Positions 49,288 through 63,502 are shown, numbered from the stretch's first letter. The stretch: 64,000 bases of DNA from Delphinus delphis (GCF_949987515.2 NW_027192650.1:4216001-4280000); one strand, 5' to 3'. Made by a program: numbers and translations. The notes: generated from the sequence alone by a model not told the origin.

Positions 49288-50867
49288 TCACAAACCTGCA
49301 GAGTTATAAATGACAGCTATCGTCCAAAAATAGACTGAAGTAAGGCTGCCAAGAGGACTTGAAAGCGGGGCAGAATTGCAGGAAACCGATTTCAGGAGGT
49401 AGACTGGAATTGCATTGAAAGCATAGGAAAAGAGGCAGAACGTCCACAATGATGCACTTGGCCAAAAAGGGCGTATGCGTTTTTTCCTGAATATATTCAG
49501 GAAAAAACGCATACGCCCTTTTTGGCCAACCAAGCAAGCTTGCAAAGGAAATCTGCACTACAATGAAGTCTCACTTCCCCCCGGTCAAAAGGGCCATCTG
49601 AAAAAAGTGTAAAATCCAGAAAGGCAGGACAGGCCATGGAGAACTGGGAGCCTTGTTATGCTGATGGGCGGGATGTAAATTGCCAACAACCACTCGGGAG
49701 AAGTGTATGGTGTTTCCTGAAACATCTAAAAAACAAAGCAACAGAACCTAGGGCACTTCCACTTATGGTCCTATAGCTTAGGGAAATTAAAATCAAAAAG
49801 ACACAGCCACCCCAAAGTTTGGAACGGCTCTGTTTACAAGAATCTCGTTTACAGTACAAGTTCAACATCGCAGAAAGTGAAAAATGGATAAAGAAGTTGT
49901 GGTATTCACTTACAAAGCAATATCACTCAGCAATGAAATCTATGTCATCAGGCCCTTAGCAGCACAATGAGTGGATTCAGGTATGATGATTCTAACTGAA
50001 ATAAGTCACACAGAAAAAGAAACATCATAAGATATCAGTAATACACGGAATGGAAACTTGGCTACACAGGAACTGAATTACAGAACAGAACTGGGTCACA
50101 AATTTAGAAAAACAACTTATGCTTGCTTAAGGGTAAAGGTGAGTTGGGGTGCTGCATAAAACCAGAGATTGAAATGAGCACAGATAAAGTTCCTTAAGCC
50201 AAATATGGAATAGACAAGAGCTACTCCTTGCTCAACGAAATGGACTCAACACCGCATATTAAACGCCTAAGAATGTACCTGACTTGTAAGTATCTTAAAA
50301 CCTATAGATTGCTATGTCTCCAAAAGAGAATCAAGCATGTGTACAGGGGCATAAACGCAGCAGTGATAGGATTGGAGAGGTTCGGTGAGCAAATGAAGAC
50401 CCTTTGAAGTCATATTGCATGGTACCCATTCCACGGGTTTCAACTACCCAGGTTTAAGGTATTCTTCCTTCAGCTAAAACATGCATGTGGAACCTAGAGT
50501 ATGATCAACCATGTGATCGGGAGACGTGTTCAAATATGTCTCAGTTTTCCTCCCCTGGTACTCGGGTGCAACATTCCAGACGCTTTACTAACACTCTCCC
50601 CACTTGGAGAGTCAGTCCCTTTAACCTCCTGTTTGGCCCAGTTTGCAATTTCTGCGGAAGATGAACAGGAATAGCGAGAACCAATGAGAGGCTAGCTGGA
50701 GGTGTCTGGACGGGCAAATTTAACTCTCATTTCCCACCAGGAAGAGGAATTAACCAAAGGCTCAGCATGCCGGGCCGGAACCAGATTAGGGCCTGAAGCC
50801 ATCCTGCGGTGTTGCGGCCAGGTCACAAGAAAGCGAGTTGAAGAAAGGAGCTCAGAGGCACTGTAAT
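49288..50867. repeat. Satellite monomer m32
   Basis: 1,580 bp. Form A variant TATTCACTT, ACTACCC with GGAACCTAGAG as in m1, m3 and m4. Shares a private variant string with m29. Confidence 0.97.
49458..49529. repeat. 72-bp palindrome, m32
   Basis: Perfect arms. Confidence 0.95.
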
Positions 50868-52447
50868 TCACAAACCTGCAGAGTTATAAATGACAGCTAT
50901 CGTCCAAAAATAGACTGAAGTAAGGCTGCCAAGAGGACTTGAAAGCGGGGCAGAATTGCAGGAAACCGATTTCAGGAGGTAGACTGGAATTGCATTGAAA
51001 GCATAGGAAAAGAGGCAGAACGTCCACAATGATGCACTTGGCCAAAAAGGGCGTATGCGTTTTTTCCTGAATATATTCAGGAAAAAACGCATACGCCCTT
51101 TTTGGCCAACCAAGCAAGCTTGCAAAGGAAATCTGCACTACAATGAAGTCTCACTTCCCCCTGGTCAAAAGGGCCATCTGAAAAAAGTGTAAAATCCAGA
51201 AAGGCAGGACAGGCCATTGAGAACTGGGAGCCTTGTTATGATGATGGGCGGGATGTTAATTGCCAACAGACACTTGGGAGAAGTGTATGGTGTTTCCTGA
51301 AACATCTAAAAAACAAAGCAACAGAGCCTAGGGCACTTCCACTTATGGTCCTATAGCTTAGGGAAATTAAAATCAAAAAGACACAGCCACCCCAAAGTTT
51401 GGAACGGCTCTGTTTACAAGAACCTCTTTTACCGTACAAGTTCAACATCGCAGAAAGTGAAAAATGGATAAAGATCTTGTGGTACTTACGTACAATGCAG
51501 TATCACTCAGCAATGAAGTCTATGTCATCAGGCACGTAGCAGCATAATGAGTACATTCAGATACGATGATTCTAACTGAAATAAGTCACACAGAAAAAGA
51601 AATATCATAAGATATCACTAATACACGGAATGTAAACTTGGCTACACAGGAACTGAATTCCAAAACAGAACAGGTTCTCAAATTTAGAAAACCAACTTAT
51701 GCTTGCTTAAGGGTAAAGGTGAGTTGGGGTGCTGCATAAAACCAGAGATTGAAATGAGCACAGATAAAGTTCCTTAAGCCAAATATGGAAGAGACAAGAG
51801 CCACTCCTTGCTCAACGAAATGGACTCAACACCGCATATTAAACGCCTAAGAATGTACCTGACTAGTAAGTATCTTAAAACCTATGGATTGCTATGTCTC
51901 CGAAAGACAATCAAGCATGTGTACAGGGGCATAAACGCAGCAGTGATAGGATTGGAGAGGTTCGGTGAGCAAATGAAGACCCTTTGAAGTCATATTGCAT
52001 GGTACCCATTCCACGGGTTTCAATTACCCAGGTTTTAGATATTCTTCCTTCAGCTAAAACAGGCATGTGGAACCCAGAGTATGATCAACCATGTGATCGG
52101 GAGACGTGTTCAAATATGTCTCAGTTTTCCTCCCCTGGTACTCGGGTGCAACATTCCAGACGCTTTACTAACACTCTCCCCACTTGGAGAGTCAGCGCCT
52201 TTAACCTCCTGTTTGGCCCAGTTTGCAATTTCTGCGGAAGATGAACAGGAATAGCGAGAACCAATGAGAGGCTAGCTGGAGGTGTCTGGACGGGCAAATT
52301 TAACTCTCATTTCCCAACAGGAAGAGGAAATATCCAAAGGCTCAGCGTGCCGTGCCGGAACCACATTAGGGCCTGAAGCCATCCTGCGGTGTTGCGGCCA
52401 GGTCACAAGAAAGCGAGTTGAAGAAAGGAGCTCAGGGGCACTGTAAT
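50868..52447. repeat. Satellite monomer m33
   Basis: 1,580 bp, form B, TTCAATTACCC. First monomer with AAAACAGGCATG and the CCCAACAGG tail that mark the right end of the array. Confidence 0.97.
51038..51109. repeat. 72-bp palindrome, m33
   Basis: Perfect arms. Confidence 0.95.
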
Positions 52448-54027
52448 TCACAAACCTGCAGAGTTATAAATGACAGCTATCGTCCAAAATTAGACTGAAG
52501 TAAGGCTGCCAAGAGGACTTGAAAGCGGGGCAGAATTGCAGGAAACCGATTTCAGGAGGTAGACTGGAATTTCATTGAAAGCATAGGAAAAGAGGCAGAA
52601 CGTCCACAATGATGCACTTGGCCAAAAAGGGCGTATGCGTTTTTTCCTGAATATATTCAGGAAAAAACGCATACGCCCTTTTTGGCCAACCAAGCAAGCT
52701 TGCAAAGGAAATCTGCACTACAATGAAGTCTCACTTCCCCCCGGTCAAAAGGGCCATCTGAAAAAAGTGTAAAATCCAGAAAGGCAGTACAGGCCATGGA
52801 GAACTGGGAGCCTTGTTATGCTGATGGGTGGGATGTAAATTGCCAACAACCACTCGGGAGAAGTGTATGGTGTTTCCTGAAACATCTAAAAAACAAAGCA
52901 ACAGAACCTAGGGCACTTCCACTTATGGTCCTATAGCTTAGGGAAATTAAAATCAAAAAGACACAGCCACCCCAAAGTTTGGAACGCCTCTGTTTACAAG
53001 AACCTCGTTTACAGTACAAGTTCAACATCGCAGAAAGTGAAAAATGGATAAAGAAGTTGTGGTATTCACTTACAAAGCAATATCACTCAGCAATGAAATC
53101 TATGTCATCAGGCCCTTAGCAGCACAATGAGTGGATTCAGGTATGATGATTCTAACTGAAATAAGTCACACAGAAAAAGAAACATCATAAGATATCAGTA
53201 ATACACGGAATGGAAACTTGGCTACAGAGGAACTGAATTACAGAACAGAACAGGGTCTCAAATTTAGAAAACCAACTTATGCTTGCTTAAGGGTAAAGAT
53301 GAGTTGGGGTGCTGCATAAAACCAGAGATTGAAATGAGCACAGATAAAGTTCCTTAAGCCAAATATGGAATAGACAAGAGCCACTCCTTGCTCAACGAAA
53401 TGGACTCAACACCGCATATTAAACGCCTAAGAATGTACCTGACTAGTAAGTATCTTAAAACCTATGGATTGCTATGTCTCCGAAAGAGAATCAAGCATGT
53501 GTACAGGGGCATAAACGCAGCAGTGATAGGATTGGAGAGGTTCGGTGAGCAAATGAAGACCCTTTGAAGTCATATTGCATGGTACCCATTCCACGGGTTT
53601 CAATTACCCAGGTTTTAGGTATTCTTCCTTCAGCTAAAACAGGCATGTGGAACCCAGAGTATGATCAACCATGTGATCGAGAGACGTGTTCAAATATGTC
53701 TCAGTTTTCCTCCCCTGGTACTCGGGTGCAACATTCCAGACGCTTTACTAACACTCTCCCCACTTGGAGAGTCAGCGCCTTTAACCTCCTGTTTGGCCCA
53801 GTTTGCAATTTCTGCGGAAGATGAACAGGAATAGCGAGAACCAATGAGAGGCTAGCTGGAGGTGTCTGGACGGGCAAATTTAACTCTCATTTCCCAACAG
53901 GAAGAGGAAATAACCAAAGGCTCAGCGTGCCGTGCCGGAACCAGATTAGGGCCTGAAGCCATCCTGCGGTGTTGCGGCCAGGTCACAAGAAAGCGAGTTG
54001 AAGAAAGGAGCTCAGGGGCACTGTAAT
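52448..54027. repeat. Satellite monomer m34
   Basis: 1,580 bp. Form A variant TATTCACTT, TTCAATTACCC, CAGAGGAACTG: the same combination as m40, six monomers on. Confidence 0.97.
52618..52689. repeat. 72-bp palindrome, m34
   Basis: Perfect arms. Confidence 0.95.
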
Positions 54028-55605
54028 TCACAAACCTGCAGAGTTATAAATGACAGCTATCGTCCAAAAATAGACTGAAGTAAGGCTGCCAAGAGGACTT
54101 GAAAGCGGGGCAGAATTGCAGGAAACCGATTTCAGGAGGTAGACTGGAATTGCATTGAAAGCATAGGAAAAGAGGCAGAACGTCCACAATGATGCACTTG
54201 GCCAAAAAGGGCGTATGCGTTTTTTCCTGAATATATTCAGGAAAAAACGCATACGCCCTTTTTGGCCAACCAAGCAAGCTTGCAAAGGAAATCTGCACTA
54301 CAATGAAGTCTCACTTCCCCCCGGTCAAAAGGGCCATCTGAAAAAAGTGTAAAATCCAGAAAGGCAGGACAGGCCATGGAGAACTGGGAGCCTTGTTATG
54401 CTGATGGGCGGGATGTAAATTGCCAACAGACACTCGGGAGAAGTGTATGGTGTTTCCTGAAACATCTAAAAAACAAAGCAACAGAGCCTAGGGCACTGCC
54501 ACTTATGGTCGTATAGCTTAGGGAAATTAAAATCAAAAAGACACAGCCACCCTAAAGTTTGGGACGCCTCTGTTTACAAGAACCTCGTTTACAGTACAAG
54601 TTCAACATCGCAGAAAGTGAAAAATGGATAAAGAAGTTGTGGTATTTACTTACAAAGCAATATCACTCAGCAATGAAATCTGTGTCATCAGGCCCTTAGC
54701 AGCACAATGAGTGGATTCAGGTATGATGATTCTAACAGAAGTAAGTCACACAGAAAAAGAAACATCATAAGATATCAGTAATACACGGAATGTAAACTTG
54801 GCTACACAGGAACTGAATTACAGAACAGAACAGGGTCTCAAATTTAGAAAACCAACTATGCTTGCTTAAGGGTAAAGGTGAGTTGGGGTGCTGCATAAAA
54901 CCAGAGATTGAAATGAGCACAGATAAAGTTCCTTAAGTCAAATATGGAATAGACAAGAGCTACTCCTTGCTCAACGAAATGGACTCAACACCGCATATTA
55001 AACGCCTAAGAATGTGCCTGACTAGTAAGTATCTTAAAACCTATGGATTGCTATGTCTCCGAAAGAGAATCAAGCATGTGTACAGGGGCATAAACGCTGC
55101 AGTGATAGGATTGGAGAGGTTCGGTGAGCAAATGAAGACCCTTTGAAGTCATATTGCATGGTACCCATTCCACGGGTCTCAACTCTCCAGGTTTAAGGTA
55201 TTCTTCCTTCAGCTAAAACATGCATGTGGAACCCAAGTATGATCAACCATGTGAACGGGAGACGTGTTCAAATATGTCTCAGTTTTCCTCCCCTGCTCCT
55301 CGGGTGCAACATTCCAGACGCTTTACTAACACTCTCCCCACTTGGAGAGTCAGCGCCTTTAACCTCCTGTTTGGCCCAGTTTGCAATTTCTGCGGAAGAT
55401 GAACAGGAATAGCGAGAACCAATGAGAGGCTAGCTGGAGGTGTCTGGACGGGCAAATTTAACTCTCATTTCCCACCAGGAAGAGGAAATAACCAAAGGCT
55501 CAGCGTGCCGTACCGGAACCAGATTAGGGCCTGAAGCCATCCTGCGGTGTTGCGGCCAGGTCACAAGAAAGCGAGTTGAAGAAAGGAGCTCAGGGGCACT
55601 GTAAT
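54028..55605. repeat. Satellite monomer m35
   Basis: 1,578 bp: G deletion and CCAACTATGC. Form A, ATTCCACGG with ACTCTCC. GGCACTGCCAC and TTTGGGACGCC are shared with m38, three monomers on. Confidence 0.97.
54198..54269. repeat. 72-bp palindrome, m35
   Basis: Perfect arms. Confidence 0.95.
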
Positions 55606-57184
55606 TCACAAACCTGCAGAGTTATAAATGACAGCTATCGTCCAAAAATAGACTGAAGTAAGGCTGCCAAGAGGACTTGAAAGCGGGGCAGAATTGCAGG
55701 AAACCGATTTCAGGAGGTAGACTGGAATTGCATTGAAAGCATAGGAAAAGAGGCAGAACGTCCACAATGATGCACTTGGCCAAAAAGGGCGTATGCGTTT
55801 TTTCCTGAATATATTCAGGAAAAAACGCATACGCCCTTTTTGGCCAACCAAGCAAGCTTGCAAAGGAAATCTGCACTACAATGAAGTCTCACTTCCCCCC
55901 GGTCAAAAGGGCCATCTGAAAAAAGTGTAAAATCCAGAAAGGCAGGACAGGCCATGGAGAACTGGGAGCCTTGTTATGCTGATGGGCGGGATGTAAATTG
56001 CCAACAACCACTCGGGAGAAGTGTATGGTGTTTCCTAAAACATCTAAAAAACAAAGCAACAGAACCTAGGGCACTTCCACTTATGGTCCTATAGCTTAGG
56101 GAAATTAAAATCAAAAAGACACAGCCACCCCAAAGTTTGGAACGCCTCTGTTTACAAGAACCTCGTTTACAGTACAAGTTCAACATCGCAGAAAGTGAAA
56201 AATGGATAAAGAAGTTGTGGTATTTAGTTACAAAGCAATATCACTCAGCAATGAAATCTGTGTCATCAGGCCCTTAGCAGCACAATGAGTGGATTCAGGT
56301 ATGATGATTCTAACTGAAGTAAGTCACACAGAAAAAGAAACATCATAAGATATCAGTAATACACGGAATGTAAACTTGGCTACACAGGAACTGAATTACA
56401 GAACAGAACAGGGTCTCAAATTTAGAAAACCAACTTATGCTTGCTTAAGGGTAAAGGTGAGTTGGGGTGCTGCATAAAACCAGAGATTGAAATGAGCACA
56501 GATAAAGTTCCTTAAGCCAAATATGGAATAGACAAGAGCTACTCCTTGCTCAACGAAATGGACTCAACACCGCATATTAAACGCCTAAGAATGTACCTGA
56601 CTAGTAAGTATCTTAAAACCTATGGATTGCTATGTCTCCGAAAGAGAATCAAGCATGTGTACAGGGGCATAAACGCAGCAGTGATAGGATTGGAGAGGTT
56701 CGGTGAGCAAATGAAGACCCTTTGAATTCATATTACATGGTACCCATTACACGGGTCTTAACTCTCCAGGTTTAAGGTATTCTTCCTTCAGCTAAAACAT
56801 GCATGTGGAACCCAAGTATGATCAACCATGTGAACGGGAGACGTGTTCAAATATGTCTCAGTTTTCCTCCCCTGGTACTCGGGTGCAACATTCCAGACGC
56901 TTTACTAACACTCTCCCGACTTGGAGAGTCAGTCCCTTTAACCTCCTGTTTGGCCCAGTTTGCAATTTCTGCGGAAGATGAACAGGAATAGCGAGAACCA
57001 ATGAGAGACTAGCTGGAAGTGTCTGGACGGGCAAATTTAACTCTCATTTCCCACCAGGAAGAGGAATTAACCAAAGGCTCAGTGTGCCGTGCCGGAACCA
57101 GATTAGGGCCTGAAGCCATCATGCGGTGTTGCGGCCAGCTCAAAAGATAGCGAGTTGAAGAAAGGAGCTCAGGGGCACTGTAAT
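55606..57184. repeat. Satellite monomer m36
   Basis: 1,579 bp (G deletion). Form A with TATTTAGTTAC, CTTAACTCTCC; private GAATTCATATTACATGG creates an EcoRI site. Confidence 0.97.
55776..55847. repeat. 72-bp palindrome, m36
   Basis: Perfect arms. Confidence 0.95.
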
Positions 57185-58764
57185 TCACAAACCTGCAGAG
57201 TTATAAATGACAGCTATCATCCAAAAATAGACTGAAGTAAGGCTGCCAAGAGGACTTGAAAGCGGGGCAGAATTGCAGGAAACCGATTTCAGGAGGTAGA
57301 CTGGAATTGCATTGAAAGCATAGGAAAAGAGGCAGAACGTCCACAATGATGCACTTGGCCAAAAAGGGCGTATGCGTTTTTTCCTGAATATATTCAGGAA
57401 AAAACGCATACGCCCTTTTTGGCCAACCAAGCAAGCTTGCAAAGGAAATCTGCACTACAATGAAGTCTCACTTCCCCCTGGTCAAAAGGGCCATCTGAAA
57501 AAAGTGTAAAATCCAGAAAGGCAGGACAGGCCATGGAGAACTGGGAGCCTTGTTATGCTGATGGGCGGGATGTAAATTGCCAACAGACACTTGGGAGAAG
57601 TGTATGGTGTTTCCTGAAACATCTAAAAAACAAAGCAACAGAGCCTAGGGCACTTCCACTTATGGTCCTATAGCTTAGGGAAATTAAAATCAAAAAGACA
57701 CAGCCACCCCAAAGTTTGGAACGGCTCTGTTTACAAGAACCTCGTTTACAGTACAAGTTCAACATCGCAGAAAGTGAAAAATGGATAAAGAACTTGTGGT
57801 ACTTACGTACAATGCAGTATCACTCAGCAATGAAATCTATGTCATCAGGCACGTAGCAGCATAATGAGTAGATTCAGGTACGATGATTCTAACTGAAATA
57901 AGTCACACAGAAAAAGAAACATCATAAGATATCACTAATACACGGAATGTAAACTTGGCTACACAGGAACTGAATTCCAAAACAGAACAGGTTCTCAAAT
58001 TTAGAAAACCAACTTATGCTTGCTTAAGGGGAAAGGTGAGTTGGGTTGCTGCATAAAACCAGAGATTGAAATGAGCACAGATAAAGTTCCTTAAGCCAAA
58101 TATGGAATAGACAAGAGCCACTCCTTGCTCAACGAAATGGACTCAACACCGCATATAAAACGCCTAAGAATGTACCTGACTAGTAAGTATCTTAAAACCT
58201 ATGGATTGCTATGTCTCCGAAAGAGAATCAAGCATGTGTACAGGGGCATAAACGCAGCAGTGATAGGATTGGAGAGGTTCGGTGAGCAAATGAAGACCCT
58301 TTGAAGTCATATTGCATGGTACCCATTCCACGGGTTTCAATTACCCAGGTTTTAGGTATTCTTCCTTCAGCTAAAACAGGCATGTGGAACCCAGAGTATG
58401 ATCAACCATGTGATCGGGAGACGTGTTCAAATATGTCTCAGTTTTCCTCCCCTGGTACTCGGGTGCAACATTCCAGACGCTTTACTAACACTCTCCCCAC
58501 TTGGAGAGTCAGCGCCTTTAACCTCCTGTTTGGCACAGTTTGCAATTTCTGCGGAAGATGAACAGGAATAGCGAGAACCAATGAGAGGCTAGCTGGAGGT
58601 GTCTGGACGGGCAAATTTAACTCTCATTTCCCAACAGGAAGAGGAAATAACCAAAGGCTCAGCGTGCCGTACCGGAACCAGATTAGGGCCTGAAGCCATC
58701 CTGCGGTGTTGCGGCCAGCTCAAAAGAAAGCGAGTTGAAGAAAGGAGCTCAGGGGCACTGTAAT
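57185..58764. repeat. Satellite monomer m37
   Basis: 1,580 bp, form B, TTCAATTACCC and AAAACAGGCATG. Middle part matches m31 and m33, 3' part matches m34 and m40. Confidence 0.97.
57355..57426. repeat. 72-bp palindrome, m37
   Basis: Perfect arms. Confidence 0.95.
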
Positions 58765-60343
58765 TCACAAACCTGCAGAGTTATAAATGACAGCTATCGT
58801 CCAAAAATAGACTGAAGTAAGGCTGCCAAGAGGACTTGAAAGCGGGGCAGAATTGCAGGAAACCGATTTCAGGAGGTAGACTGAAATTGCATTGAAAGCA
58901 TAGGAAAAGAGGCAGAACGTCCACAATGATGCACTTGGCCAAAAAGGGCGTATGCGTTTTTTCCTGAATATATTCAGGAAAAAACGCATACGCCCTATTT
59001 GGCCAACCAAGCAAGCTTGCAAAGGAAATCTGCACTACAATGAAGTCTCACTTCCCCCCGGTCAAAAGGGCCATCTGAAAAAAGTGTAAAATCCAGAAAG
59101 GCAGGACAGGCCATGGAGAACTGGGAGCCTTGTTATGCTGATGGGCGGGATGTAAATTGCCAACAACCACTCGGGAGAAGTGTATGGTGTTTCCTGAAAC
59201 ATCTAAAAAACAAAGCAACAGAGCCTAGGGCACTGCCACTTATGGTCCTATAGCTTAGGGAAATTAAAATCAAAAAGACACAGCCACCCCAAAGTTTGGG
59301 ACGCCTCTGTTTACAAGAACCTCGTTTCCAGTACAAGTTCAACATCACAGAAAGTGAAAAATGGATAAAGAAGTTGTGGTATTTACTTACAAAGCAATAT
59401 CACTCAGCAATGAAATCTATGTCATCAGGCCCTTAGCAGCACAATGAGTGGATTCAGGTATGATGATTCTAACTGAAATAAGTCACACAGAAAAAGAAAC
59501 ATCATAAGATATCAGTAATACACGGAATGTAAACTTGGCTACACAGGAACTGAATTACAGAACAGAACAGGGACTCAAATTTAGAAAACCAACTTATGCT
59601 TGCTTAAGGGGAAAGGTGAGTTGGGGTGCTGCATAAAACCAGAGATTGAAATGAGCACAGATAAAATTCCTTAAGCCAAATATGGAATAGACAAGAGCTA
59701 CTCCTTGCTCAACGAAATGGACTCAACACCCCATATTAAACGCCTAACAATGTACCTGACTAGTAAGTATCTTAAAACCTATGGATTGCTATGTCTCCGA
59801 AAGAGAATCAAGCATGTGTACAGAGGCATAAACGCAGCAGTGATAGGATTGGAGAGGTTCGGTGAGCAAATGAAGACCCTTTGAAGTCATATTGCATGGT
59901 ACCCATTACACGGGTCTTAACTCTCCAGGTTTAAGGTATTCTTCCTTCAGCTAAAACATGCATGTGGAACCCAAGTATGATCAACCATGTGAACGGGAGA
60001 CGTGTTCAAATATGTCTCAGTTTTCCTCCCCTGGTACTCGGGTGCAACATTCCAGACGCTTTACTAACACTCTCCCCACTTGGAGAGTCAGCGCCTTTAA
60101 CCTCCTGTTTGGCACAGTTTGCAATTTCTGCGGAAGATGAACAGGAATAGCGAGAACCAATGAGAGGCTAGCTGGAGGTGTCTGGACGGGCAAATTTAAC
60201 TCTCATTTCCCAACAGGAAGAGGAAATAACCAAAGGCTCAGCGTGCCGTACCCGAACCAGATTAGGGCCTGAAGCCATCCTGCGGTGTTGCGGCCAGCTC
60301 AAAAGAAAGCGAGTTGAAGAAAGGAGCTCAGGGGCACTGTAAT
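58765..60343. repeat. Satellite monomer m38
   Basis: 1,579 bp (G deletion). Form A, CTTAACTCTCC, CCCAACAGG tail. Carries the single box 2 change AAAATTCC. Confidence 0.97.
58935..59006. repeat. 72-bp palindrome, m38
   Basis: One right-arm change, CCCTTTTT to CCCTATTT, as in m6. Confidence 0.95.
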
Positions 60344-61922
60344 TCACAAACCTGCAGAGTTATAAATGACAGGTATCGTCCAAAAATAGACTGAAGTAAG
60401 GCTGCCAAGAGGACTTGAAAGCGGGGCAGAATTGCAGGAAACCGATTTCAGGAGGTAGACTGGAATTGCATTGAAAGCATAGGAAAAGAGGCAGAACGTC
60501 CACAATGATGCACTTGGCCAAAAAGGGCGTATGCGTTTTTTCCTGAATATATTCAGGAAAAAACGCATACGCCCTTTTTGGCCAACCAAGCAAGCTTGCA
60601 AAGGAAATCTGCACTACAATGAAGTCTCACTTCCCCCCGGTCAAAAAGGCCATCTGAAAAAAGTGTAAAATCCAGAAAGGCAGGACAGGCCATGGAGAAC
60701 TGGGAGCCTTGTTATGCTGATGGGCGGGATGTAAATTGCCAACAGACACTCGGGGGAAGTGTATGGTGTTTCCTGAAACATCTAAAAAACAAAGCAACAG
60801 AACCTAGGGCACTTCCACTTATGGTCCTATAGCTTAGGGAAATTAAAATCAAAAACACACAGCCACCCCAAAGTTTAAAGCGGCTCCGTTTACAAGAACC
60901 TCGTTTACAGTACAAGTTCAACATCGCAGAAAGTGAAAAATGGATAAAGAAGTTGTGGTATTTACTTACAAAGCAATATCACTCAGCAATGAAATCTGTG
61001 TCATCAGGCCCTTAGCAGCACAATGAGTGGATTCAGATATGATGATTCTAACTGAAATAAGTCACACAGAAAAAGAAACATCATAAGATATCAGTAATAC
61101 ACGGAATGTAAACTAGGCTACACAGGATCTGAATTACAGAACAGAACAGGGTCTCAAATTTAGAAAACCAACTTATGCTTGCTTAAGGGGAAAGGTGAGT
61201 TGGGGTGCTGCATAAAACCAGAGATTGAAATGAGCACAGATAAAGTTCCTTAAGTCAAATATGGAATACACAAGAGCTACTCCTTGCTCAACGAAATGGA
61301 CTCAACACCGCATATTAAACGCCTAAGAATGTACCTGACTAGTAAGTATCGTAAAACCTATGGATTGCTATGTCTCCGAAAGAGAATCAAGCATGTGTAC
61401 AGGGGCATAAATGCAGCAGTGATAGGATTGGAGAGGTTCGGTGAGCAAATGAAGACCCTTTGAAGTCATATTGCATGGTACCCATTACACGGGTCTTAAC
61501 TCTCCAGGTTTAAGGTATTCTTCCTTCAGCTAAAACATGCATGTGGAACCCAAGTATGATCAACCATGTGAACGGGAGATGTGTTCAAATATGTCTCAGT
61601 TTTCCTCCCCTGGTACTCAGGTGCAACATTCCAGACGCTTTACTAACACTCTCCCCACTTGGAGAGTCAGCGCCTTTAACCTCCTGTTTGGCCCAGTTTG
61701 CAATTTCTGCGGAAGATGAACAGGAATAGCGAGAACCAATGAGAGGCTAGCTGGAGGTGTCTGGACGGGCAAATTTAACTCTCATTTCCCAACAGGAAGA
61801 GGAAATAACCAAAGGCTCAGCGTGCCGTGCCGGAACCAGATTAGGGCCTGAAGCCATCCTGCGGTGTTGCGGCCAGGTCACAAGAAAGCGAGTTGAAGAA
61901 AGGAGCTCAGGGGCACTGTAAT
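60344..61922. repeat. Satellite monomer m39
   Basis: 1,579 bp (G deletion). Form A, CTTAACTCTCC, CCCAACAGG tail. Private changes GACAGGTATCG, GTTTAAAGCGG and GAGATGTGTTC. Confidence 0.97.
60514..60585. repeat. 72-bp palindrome, m39
   Basis: Perfect arms. Confidence 0.95.
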
Positions 61923-63502
61923 TCACAAACCTGCAGAGTTATAAATGACAGCTATCGTCCAAAAATAGACTGAAGTAAGGCTGCCAAGAGGACTTGAAAG
62001 CGGGGCAGAATTGCAGGAAACCGATTTCAGGAGGTAGACTGGAATTGCATTGAAAGCATAGGAAAAGAGGCAGAACGTCCACAATGATGCACTTGGCCAA
62101 AATGGGCGTATGCATTTTTTCCTGAATATATTCAGGAAAAAACGCATACGCCCTTTTTGGCCAACCAAGCAAGCTTGCAAAGGAAATCTGCACTACAATG
62201 AAGTCTCACTTCCCCCCGGTCAAAAGGGCCATCTGAAAAAAGTGTAAAATCCAGAAAGGCAGGACAGGCCATGGAGAACTGGGAGCCTTGTTATGCTGAA
62301 GGGCGGGATGTAAATTGCCAACAGACACTCGGGAGAAGTGTATGGTGTTTCCTGAAACATCTAAAAAACAAAGCAACAGAGCCTAGGGCACTTCCACTTA
62401 TGGTCCTATAGCTTAGGGAAATTAAAATCAAAAAGACACAGCCACCCCAAAGTTTGGAACGGCTCTGTTTACAAGAACCTCGTTTACAGTACAAGTTCAA
62501 CATCGCAGAAAGTGAAAAATGGATAAAGAAGTTGTGGTATTCACTTACAAAGCAATATCACTCAGCAATGAAATCTATGTCATCAGGCCCTTAGCAGCAC
62601 AATGAGTGGATTCAGGTATGATGATTCTAACTGAAATAAGTCACACAGAAAAAGAAACATCATAAGATATCAGTAATACACGGAATGGAAACTTGGCTAC
62701 AGAGGAACTGAATTACAGAACAGAACAGGGTCTCAAATTTAGAAAACCAACTTATGCTTGCTTAAGGGTAAAGGTGAGTTGGGGTGCTGCATAAAACCAG
62801 AGATTGAAATGAGCACAGATAAAGTTCCTTAAGCCAAATATGGAATAGACAAGAGCCACTCCTTGCTCAACGAAATGGACTCAACACCGCATATTAAACG
62901 CCTAAGAATGTACCTGACTAGTAAGTATCTTAAAACCTATGGATTGCTATGTCTCCGAAAGAGAATCAAGCATGTGTACAGGGGCATAAACGCAGCAGTG
63001 ATAGGATTGGAGAGGTTCGGTGAGCAAATGAAGACCCTTTGAAGTCATATTGCATGGTACCCATTCCACGGGTTTCAATTACCCAGGTTTTAGGTATTCT
63101 TCCTTCAGCTAAAACAGGCATGTGGAACCGAGAGTATGATCAACCATGCGATCGGGAGACGTGTTCAAATATGTCTCAGTTTTCCTCCCCTGGTACTCGG
63201 GTGCAACATTCCAGACGCTTTACTAACACTCTCCCCACTTGGAGAGTCAGCGCCTTTAACCTCCTGTTTGGCCCAGTTTGCAATTTCTGCGGAAGATGAA
63301 CAGGAATAACGAGAACCAATGAGAGGCTAGCTGGAGGTGTCTGGACGGGCAAATTTAACTCTCATTTCCCAACAGGAAGAGGAAATAACCAAAGGCTCAG
63401 CGTGCCGTGCCGGAACCAGATTAGGGCCTGAAGCCATCCTGCGGTGTTGCGGCCAGGTCACAAGAAAGCGAGTTGAAGAAAGGAGCTCAGGGGCACTGTA
63501 AT
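61923..63502. repeat. Satellite monomer m40
   Basis: 1,580 bp. Form A variant TATTCACTT, TTCAATTACCC, CAGAGGAACTG, CCCAACAGG tail. Close to m34. Confidence 0.97.
62093..62164. repeat. 72-bp palindrome, m40
   Basis: Two left-arm changes: AAAAAGGG to AAAATGGG (shared with m41) and ATGCGT to ATGCAT. Confidence 0.95.
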
